DNA from: a bacterium
Lineage (GTDB): Bacteria; Latescibacterota; UBA2968; UBA8231
Length of the DNA: 11,855 nt
Assembly: GCA_027593305.1 (NCBI GenBank)
Contig: JAQCJA010000100.1
Span: forward strand, 1-11,855
Reading direction: 5' to 3'
Position 1 is the first letter of the stretch; every line of letters starts with the position of its first letter. Shown one piece after another: positions 7,187-11,855 of this stretch. The notes under the pieces were generated by a model. That model did not search any database. It was not told the DNA's origin and was given only the letters and a program-made list of their open reading frames with translations. Position numbers and translations under genes: made by a program.

Positions 7187-8592
7187 TCCAGATACCCCAT
7201 GAGTCGGCGCAACTGGGCCTGGCGTCCGATGTAGGTTTCCTGGTTTTTGAACAGATTCTCCTGAGAAGAAAAGAACTGATCGCGAACCTGCTCCAGCTGG
7301 GCCTCGTTGCCCTGCCCCTCGTCGCGCAGGACCTGAGAGATCTCGAGCCGACGGCGGGCGATCACGACCCGCTGTTCCTGAAGTCCGAGCTTCTCCTGCT
7401 CCTCCAGCATCGATTGATAAGCCTGGCGAACGTCGAGCTCAACGCCGGCGCGGAGGTCCCGCAATTGCTCCTGCAATCGACGCAAACGGGCCCGTTCAAG
7501 GGCCTCGCGGCCGATGCGGGCACCACCCTCGAAGATGGGGATCCGCGCCTGCACCCTTGCCGACCAGGTGGCTTCGTCGGAAGCACCAGGCTGCTCCTGC
7601 TCACTGAGGGCCAGGCCTGTTTCCATATTGACGCCCCACGTACGGCCTTCGCGATCCACCGATATGCCGGCTCGGCGGCGGCCGTCCTCCAGATTGGCGT
7701 CGACAGCCAGGTCCGGGGCATACTCCCAGCCGATCTCGCGCACGACGCGGCGTTGTTCGTCGAGCAACTGCTCACTCAACCCGATCTGTACGTTGCGGGC
7801 GATGGCGACGCGCACCGCCTGCGACTCGTCGACCGCAAAAGCGGCGAGCTCTCCATGCAACTGCAATTCAACGCCGATGGGCCGGCCGATGAGCCGCATC
7901 AGGTCCATCCGGTTGCGGAACTGCGAACGCAGCAGCGAGTTGATAGCCAGCTCTTCTTCGAGAACGTTCAACTCGGCGCTGAGCTTGTCGGCCTCAGAGG
8001 CCAGGCGCTTGTCATAGCGAGCCTGCTGCCGGGCAAGGACCTCATCGAAAGCTGCTTTTGAAGCTCGTCGCAGGGCGATCTGTTCATTCTGCAACAGAAT
8101 GATGTGGAAGACTTCCCAGACGCGTGACGTGATCTGGTAGACTTTGTCCTGATAGTCGAAGACGGCATTGCGCAGATCACTGCGCAGAGAGATTTCGGCG
8201 GCGGCGTCAGGTCCGAACTCGAAAAGCCGCTGCTGCAGCAACAGTTCGCTGGCCAGGTTGTCCTGCGTCTGGCCGTGGCTTTCCGTGCGCAGGGCGTCGT
8301 ACGAGGCGGTCAACTGCACATTGGGCATGAGTCTTGAGTGCACGACGATGCGATCGCCGTTGACTTCCTCGATCCGCTCACGGGCCTGGATCAACTCGCG
8401 ATTGCGCGACAGGGCCGCGTCGAGACAATGTTGCAGATCGAGGCTGTCCGCCGTGCTGCCCATGGCCGACTGAGCCGCTGATGGCGCGCTGGCAGCGCAG
8501 AGCAACACCGCCGCGAGCAGGCTGATGCGCCTTGTAGCAGGCACCAAAGTCAGCAAAATCAATAAGTTCCGGTTATATGGGTGTGACTGCAC
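7183..8592 (-). CDS. TolC-family outer membrane channel protein
   Basis: TolC-family proteins form trimeric outer-membrane channels with long periplasmic helices that complete efflux pumps or type I secretion systems. The 469-residue frame has a signal peptide ending SAPSAAQ near residue 41. Two OEP repeats follow (about 52-240 and 255-465). Each has long amphipathic helices and a beta segment, for example RLMPNVQLTASYD and LLLQQRLFEFG in the first, and ARIPIFEGG plus LRRLMGYLE in the second. The start is uncertain: GTG 8592 gives the longest frame, TTG 8562 has GGAA 4 nt upstream, and GTG 8544 gives the most typical signal peptide (PATRRISLLAAVLL) but has no SD. It is the first gene of an overlapping operon with the two NEW3-like genes. 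It is divergent from an ABC ATPase, which suggests one transport system. Family membership is firm; substrate is unknown. Confidence 0.92.
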   Translation of the reverse strand: MQSHPYNRNLLILLTLVPATRRISLLAAVLLCAASAPSAAQSAMGSTADSLDLQHCLDAALSRNRELIQARERIEEVNGDRIVVHSRLMPNVQLTASYDALRTESHGQTQDNLASELLLQQRLFEFGPDAAAEISLRSDLRNAVFDYQDKVYQITSRVWEVFHIILLQNEQIALRRASKAAFDEVLARQQARYDKRLASEADKLSAELNVLEEELAINSLLRSQFRNRMDLMRLIGRPIGVELQLHGELAAFAVDESQAVRVAIARNVQIGLSEQLLDEQRRVVREIGWEYAPDLAVDANLEDGRRRAGISVDREGRTWGVNMETGLALSEQEQPGASDEATWSARVQARIPIFEGGARIGREALERARLRRLQEQLRDLRAGVELDVRQAYQSMLEEQEKLGLQEQRVVIARRRLEISQVLRDEGQGNEAQLEQVRDQFFSSQENLFKNQETYIGRQAQLRRLMGYLE

Positions 8593-8617
8593 AGGAAAAC
8601 AAGCCGGGACAGGCGGA

Positions 8618-8626
8618 CCATGTCAA
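8618..8626 (-). promoter_or_regulatory. TTGACATGG element facing the TolC operon
   Basis: On the minus strand TTGACATGG runs 8626 to 8618 and contains a perfect -35 hexamer. No good -10 lies at standard spacing; TATAAC (8577-8572) is too far away for this -35 and would pair only with TTGTTT (8602-8597) at 19 nt. The same nine bases occur in the opposite orientation at 8724-8732, before the ABC gene. It may be a promoter part or a shared protein-binding site. Confidence 0.35.
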
Positions 8627-8679
8627 TACAACCGCGGCCGGTAAAACGCAACCGCCCGGGCCCCCCGTTGCCCCCAACT

Positions 8680-8698
8680 GAATCGGGGGCCCCGATTC
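8680..8698. promoter_or_regulatory. 19-bp palindrome in the TolC/ABC divergent region (operator candidate)
   Basis: Two perfect 9-bp arms, GAATCGGGG (8680-8688) and CCCCGATTC (8690-8698), flank a single central G. The dyad sits between the divergently transcribed TolC-like and ABC ATPase genes and between the two inverted TTGACATGG elements. That is where a dimeric regulator controlling both directions would bind. As RNA it has almost no loop, so an operator is more likely than a terminator. The surrounding 198-bp gap (8593-8790) holds no ORF of note. Confidence 0.45.
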
Positions 8699-8723
8699 CG
8701 GGTCGTTGTGATGCCCATCCCGC

Positions 8724-8753
8724 TTGACATGGGTCACCTTAGGCAAGCACAGT
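8724..8753 (+). promoter_or_regulatory. Promoter candidate for the ABC ATPase gene
   Basis: A perfect -35 TTGACA (8724-8729) is followed after 18 nt by CACAGT (8748-8753), a weak 3/6 match to the -10. The start would be near 8760, shortly before the GGAGG ribosome site at 8781-8785. The weak -10 suggests activator dependence or another sigma factor. Confidence 0.35.
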
Positions 8754-8790
8754 TACCGTAAGAAGACCCCATGACCCCCTGGAGGCACCC

Positions 8791-9513
8791 GTGCTCGAGA
8801 TCATCGAGATGTCCAAGTACTACGGCGATGTGCACGCTGTCAACAATCTCTCCCTGACGATTCCACCTGGCGAGATCTTCACCATGCTGGGTGCCAACGG
8901 CGCTGGCAAGACCACGACCCTCATGGTGTCGCTCGGTTTTACGGAACCGACTGCGGGCACCGTCAAGATCTGTGGGATCGATGTGACCAAGGATCCCCTC
9001 GAAGCGAAAAAGCACGTCGCCTACGTGTCGGAGAACGTCATGCTCTACGGCAACTTCACAGCCCGGCAGAATCTCGAATTCTTCACCAAACTGGGTGGCC
9101 GCAAGAACGTCAGTGCCGCTGATTATGAGAATGTCATGGACCGGGTGGGTCTGCAACGGGATGCGTTCGAACGCCCTGTGAAGGGATTTTCCAAGGGCAT
9201 GCGCCAGAAACTTGGCATCGCCATTGCCATCATGAAGAACGCTGAAGTCATCCTGCTCGACGAGCCCACGTCCGGTCTCGATCCCAAGTCCGGTGCCGAG
9301 TTTCTGAAGTTGCTGGAGGAACTGCGGGAAGAGGAGAAGGCGATCTGGATGACGACACACGATATCTTCCGCGCCAAGCAGATCGCAGATCGGGTGGGTA
9401 TCATGGTCGCCGGAAATCTCGTCAAGATCTTCACGCGTGATGAACTCAAACAGGCTGATCTCGAGACCATCTATGTGGAATACGTGAGTCAGCCCGAGAT
9501 CAGGGCTGCGTAG
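8791..9513 (+). CDS. ABC transporter ATP-binding protein (ABC-2 / NatA-CcmA type), orphan
   Basis: This 240-residue cytoplasmic ATPase would power a membrane permease. All motifs are intact: Walker A GANGAGKT (34-41), a Q-loop position occupied by Glu (E81 in YVSEN, as is common in NatA-like ATPases), signature FSKGMRQKL (133-141), Walker B VILLDEP with catalytic E158, D-loop SGLD (161-164) and H-loop H190. The GTG start at 8791 is set by a strong GGAGG 5 nt upstream. Sequence type and length match ATPases of two-component ABC-2 exporters, but no permease follows: a 277-bp gap leads to an unrelated large ORF. Its nearest transport partners are the divergent TolC-like and NEW3-like genes. The partner permease may be encoded elsewhere. 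The ATPase call is very secure, the partnership is inferred. Confidence 0.95.
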   Translation: MLEIIEMSKYYGDVHAVNNLSLTIPPGEIFTMLGANGAGKTTTLMVSLGFTEPTAGTVKICGIDVTKDPLEAKKHVAYVSENVMLYGNFTARQNLEFFTKLGGRKNVSAADYENVMDRVGLQRDAFERPVKGFSKGMRQKLGIAIAIMKNAEVILLDEPTSGLDPKSGAEFLKLLEELREEEKAIWMTTHDIFRAKQIADRVGIMVAGNLVKIFTRDELKQADLETIYVEYVSQPEIRAA

Positions 9514-9600
9514 CAGACCGACAGCATCTCGTGGCGGACGCCAGTCGCTGCCACACGTGCAGACAGGGCGGATCCTGCGGTGTGCCGACCCCCTTGCGAT

Positions 9601-9632
9601 ATAACACAACAATCATTGGCTGATTGTGTTAT
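9601..9632. promoter_or_regulatory. AT-rich inverted repeat downstream of the ABC gene
   Basis: ATAACACAA (9601-9609) is the reverse complement of TTGTGTTAT (9624-9632). An alternative fold pairs CAATCA (9610-9615) with TGATTG (9621-9626) around a 5-nt loop, with ATAACA and TGTTAT below it. No U-tract follows, so an operator for the downstream gene or a 3'-end structure for the ABC mRNA are both possible. The local AT-richness stands out from the GC-rich surroundings. TATGAT (9630-9635) at its edge resembles a -10 but lacks a placed -35. Confidence 0.45.
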
Positions 9633-9686
9633 GATTTGCATGTTTTCGACTGTGACCGTCGATACAGGGGCTCCCCACGCTTTTCT

Positions 9687-9723
9687 GTAACAGTGGCTAA
9701 GCCTAAGTTCTATAGGTTGTTAC
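9687..9723 (+). promoter_or_regulatory. Promoter/operator candidate before the poly-Asp gene
   Basis: GTAACA (9687-9692, 4/6 to -35) and TATAGG (9711-9716, 4/6 to -10) are 18 nt apart. GTAACA is also the left arm of an inverted repeat whose right arm, TGTTAC (9718-9723), straddles the expected start. CCTA (9702-9705) with TAGG (9713-9716) adds an inner match. An operator overlapping the promoter would fit, but each match is modest. Confidence 0.3.
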
Positions 9724-9753
9724 CGCTGCAACCAGCCGCTTGGTTGGAGCCAC

Positions 9754-9798
9754 ATGGACATCACGATCGTTGGGATCCGCCACCAAGACCATGGGTAA
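9754..9798 (+). CDS. Possible 14-residue leader ORF overlapping the poly-Asp gene start
   Basis: ATG 9754 opens a 14-codon frame, MDITIVGIRHQDHG, ending at TAA 9796-9798. GGAG (9746-9749) lies 4 nt upstream of its start. The large downstream gene starts at ATG 9791 inside this frame and has no SD of its own, so ribosomes finishing the short ORF could reinitiate there. The short peptide has no recognisable features. It may be only a chance ORF that happens to carry a good ribosome site. Confidence 0.3.
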   Translation: MDITIVGIRHQDHG

Positions 9799-11855
9799 AT
9801 CGCTGAGCGACGGACTGGCACGGCTGCAGAACGAGAGCCGCATTCCAGCGACCACATGGCGTCAGTGGTGCAACCTTCTGGAAATGCACCCCGACGATGC
9901 AATCGACGTCTGGGAGGAGATCTGCCACCCCATCATGATTGCCAATCGCAGGGTGCCGGAGATCCCATACATCCTGCAACTGCGATCTGGTCGTCCGGAA
10001 CTCGACATCTATGAGTTCAAGGACGAGTGTGCCAAAGTTCTCCATTTCATCACGTTTCTGTTCAACCTGGACGATGATCGCCTGACGAAGGGCAAGATCA
10101 AGAGTGCCCTGCTCAAGTTGTACAAGGGCGTGTCCTCCCGTCTGCCTCCGGACTCTCGTCAGGGCGCATTCATTGAACGCTACGTGGCGGACCTCTGTGC
10201 ACTCGTCATCGTCGCCAAGGTTGTGAAAGGGGAGAGCATCTCTCTGGCCGGCGTGCTCAAGCCTGTTGTTGAGGGCAAGGCGAGCATTCCACAGGTGGCC
10301 CGACTCGCCCTCAAAGCCATCGGGGATTCTCCCTGTGCTGACGCGGTTCGAGAATTCCTGCTGGACCCCTTCATTGACCCCACTGCACCTGCTGCGGCTG
10401 CCAGGTCCACGGTTGTCGTTGTCGATGACGATGATGACGATGATGATGTCGATGATGACGACGATGATGATGTTGACGATGATGATGTTGACGATGATGT
10501 CGATGACGACGACGATGATGATGCGCCAATCGACGTGGTTCTGCTGAAGTTCAAGACGGCGCTGCACGCCATATACGAGGCGGAATCACGGGTACTGATT
10601 CACTCACGGTCTGAGGATGAGAGCGACGATCGCGATGACGACGACGAGGATGCCGCTCGCGATGAGCGCCTGAAGGTCACCGCCGTCTTCGACCCCATGC
10701 GGGCCGCCATTCCGTCGATGGAAGAAGCGCAGAACATTGCCCGCCGACTGGAAACCGCACGCAGCGCCGGCAAGAATCGACCAACTCTGTCAGCCAGGCC
10801 CACCCCTGCCACTGTTCCCAGTGCCGGCGGTGGTGGTGGCCGCAGTGGAGCTGATAGCGGCGGTGGCGGTGGCGTGAGGGTGATCAAGGCCGGCGGCGCA
10901 GCCGGAGCAGGGGATGGAGAAACGGCGGCGGGTGCACGGACTCCCGGCCCCGGGAAGGACGGCAAGAAATCAGATCGTCTCGACATGTCGAAGGCGGGGC
11001 ATGTCGAAGTCGAGCCAACCGACTTCGTCGATGTCGTCGACGTCAGCTTTCCTGAGTTCAGCGACAGGGTCCAGCAGATCTGTCGGCAGCTGGCGACGGT
11101 GGAGAAGCTTGATCAGATCGTCTGGAGTCTGTTTATCGACCCGGCGGCCTCGTTGAAGGATGTGCGGGCACTGGCTCGGACGCTGGCCAAGGAGAGCACG
11201 GACACTTTCAAAGCCTACGGAGTCATCCGTATGGCAGCCCAGTCTTTGCCCTTGAAAAATCTTCTCTCGATCCCGGAAAAGGTCCTGCAAAAGGACCGGA
11301 ATTTCATGCTCGAGGTGACGCAGTTGCTCAATGTGGTGAACAACTCGAACCGGCAGCTGCTACCCGATGCCCGCCAGTTGGCTCCCCTGGCGAAGGTGCT
11401 TGATCATGCTGCCGGCGCCATGGTGCGGCTCGAGGCGCTGCGCGTCAATACGATGATGGGTGAGGAGCACGCCGAGGAGTATTCACGGGAGGCAACCACG
11501 GTCTACTACGAGGGAGCGCTGCGACAGATCACCGATCTCACGGCCCGTGATATGCTGACCCAGTGCCGGGCGGCTGCCGATGCAGATACCGTGGTTCTGC
11601 TGGGCTCGTTCTCCGCAGCCAAGCATGTCGCGCACATCCACAGCCACAGTCGGGAATACGCCAAGGGCATCGTTGATGCCGGCCACGCAGATTCGGTGGA
11701 ATCACTCAAGGCGCATTTCACCGATCAGCCCCTCGTCTTTGATGGGGCCGAAGCCAGGAGCGAATCCGCCGAAGTTCCACCCGAGTTTCTCAAGGCAAGC
11801 GAACTGGGTGAGATTTTTGACACCGTTGCCACGTATGTATGCAGCCAGGCATGGG
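9791..11855 (+). CDS. Large hypothetical protein with poly-Asp tract and Gly-rich linker, partial at 3' end
   Basis: I do not recognise this family. The frame is open for 688 codons to the right edge without a stop. Residues 1-205 are a mostly helical, globular-looking N-terminal domain with regular hydrophobic spacing (TTWRQWCNLLEMHPDDAIDVWEEI; LHFITFLFNLDDDRLTKGKI). Residues 208-244 are four Val, then 29 Asp interrupted by single Val. A short hydrophobic segment (247-273) leads to a second acidic run (274-293). Residues about 335-395 are Pro/Gly/Ala-rich with two GGGGG runs. A helical C-terminal region begins near 398 (FSDRVQQICRQLATVEKLDQIV) and continues off the edge, with HIHSHSRE near residue 617. 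There is no signal peptide or membrane helix, so it is probably cytoplasmic. Alternative starts are TTG 9740 and TTG 9770, in frame after the TAG at 9713. Role unknown. Confidence 0.8.
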   Translation, partial: MGKSLSDGLARLQNESRIPATTWRQWCNLLEMHPDDAIDVWEEICHPIMIANRRVPEIPYILQLRSGRPELDIYEFKDECAKVLHFITFLFNLDDDRLTKGKIKSALLKLYKGVSSRLPPDSRQGAFIERYVADLCALVIVAKVVKGESISLAGVLKPVVEGKASIPQVARLALKAIGDSPCADAVREFLLDPFIDPTAPAAAARSTVVVVDDDDDDDDVDDDDDDDVDDDDVDDDVDDDDDDDAPIDVVLLKFKTALHAIYEAESRVLIHSRSEDESDDRDDDDEDAARDERLKVTAVFDPMRAAIPSMEEAQNIARRLETARSAGKNRPTLSARPTPATVPSAGGGGGRSGADSGGGGGVRVIKAGGAAGAGDGETAAGARTPGPGKDGKKSDRLDMSKAGHVEVEPTDFVDVVDVSFPEFSDRVQQICRQLATVEKLDQIVWSLFIDPAASLKDVRALARTLAKESTDTFKAYGVIRMAAQSLPLKNLLSIPEKVLQKDRNFMLEVTQLLNVVNNSNRQLLPDARQLAPLAKVLDHAAGAMVRLEALRVNTMMGEEHAEEYSREATTVYYEGALRQITDLTARDMLTQCRAAADADTVVLLGSFSAAKHVAHIHSHSREYAKGIVDAGHADSVESLKAHFTDQPLVFDGAEARSESAEVPPEFLKASELGEIFDTVATYVCSQAW
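10424..10522 (+). repeat. GAT/GAC trinucleotide tract encoding poly-Asp
   Basis: Thirty-three codons in a row are GAT or GAC except four valine codons (GTC or GTT), which split the Asp runs into 8, 7, 4, 3 and 7. GAT and GAC are mixed, so this is an imperfect microsatellite at the DNA level. Slippage or unequal exchange would change linker length without shifting the frame. Confidence 0.9.

Noticed and set aside
8734..9612. Minus-strand ORF of 292 codons
   Set aside because: It is antisense to the ABC ATPase gene and shows no family features.
9624..9806. Plus-strand 60-codon ORF
   Set aside because: It runs through the hairpin and promoter candidate, has no good ribosome site and overlaps the start of the poly-Asp gene in another frame.
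9761..10567. Minus-strand ORF of 268 codons, rich in Ile/Val
   Set aside because: It is antisense to the poly-Asp gene. Its long Ile/Val run is just the complement of the GAT/GAC tract, whereas the plus frame stays open for 688 codons and has domain-like composition.

Overview
The window looks like a chromosomal segment from a GC-rich Gram-negative (diderm) bacterium. A TolC-type outer-membrane channel gene and Sec-type signal peptides point to two membranes. Strong Shine-Dalgarno (SD) sites occur at several genes, and GTG or TTG starts are used. The lineage cannot be fixed from the sequence. The single-domain AICAR transformylase and the UVR-motif protein would suit a deep-branching phylum of the PVC/FCB type, but that is inference. 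No tRNA, rRNA, insertion sequence, phage gene or CRISPR array is visible.

Left part (1-3145), housekeeping metabolism. A partial purH-type gene for a monofunctional AICAR transformylase runs leftward off the edge. It is divergent from a tight dapA-dapB pair for the first two committed steps of diaminopimelate/lysine synthesis. A good sigma70-like promoter sits before dapA. A GC-rich hairpin lies between dapB and the convergent gene that follows.

Middle part (3146-8592, all minus strand), an envelope operon. Transcription starts with a TolC-family channel gene. It continues through two tandem paralogues of about 500 residues, each with a signal peptide, an N-terminal coiled coil, long beta-rich domains including a NEW3-like one, and a single C-terminal membrane helix with a basic tail. 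ATGA start/stop overlaps couple the three genes. A UVR-motif protein carrying a pentapeptide repeat follows, probably with its own promoter. The paralogues may stand in for the usual periplasmic adaptor, but they have no recognisable lipoyl/biotinyl domain.

Right part (8593-11855). Divergent from the TolC operon is an ABC-2-type ATPase gene with no permease beside it. The shared intergenic region has a 19-bp palindrome and an inverted pair of TTGACATGG elements, which suggests co-regulation of exporter parts. After an AT-rich hairpin and a short possible leader ORF comes a large protein of no recognised family, cut by the right edge. It has two predicted globular parts joined by a long poly-aspartate tract and a glycine-rich linker.

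The most unusual elements are the TolC/double-NEW3/ABC module and the poly-Asp protein.
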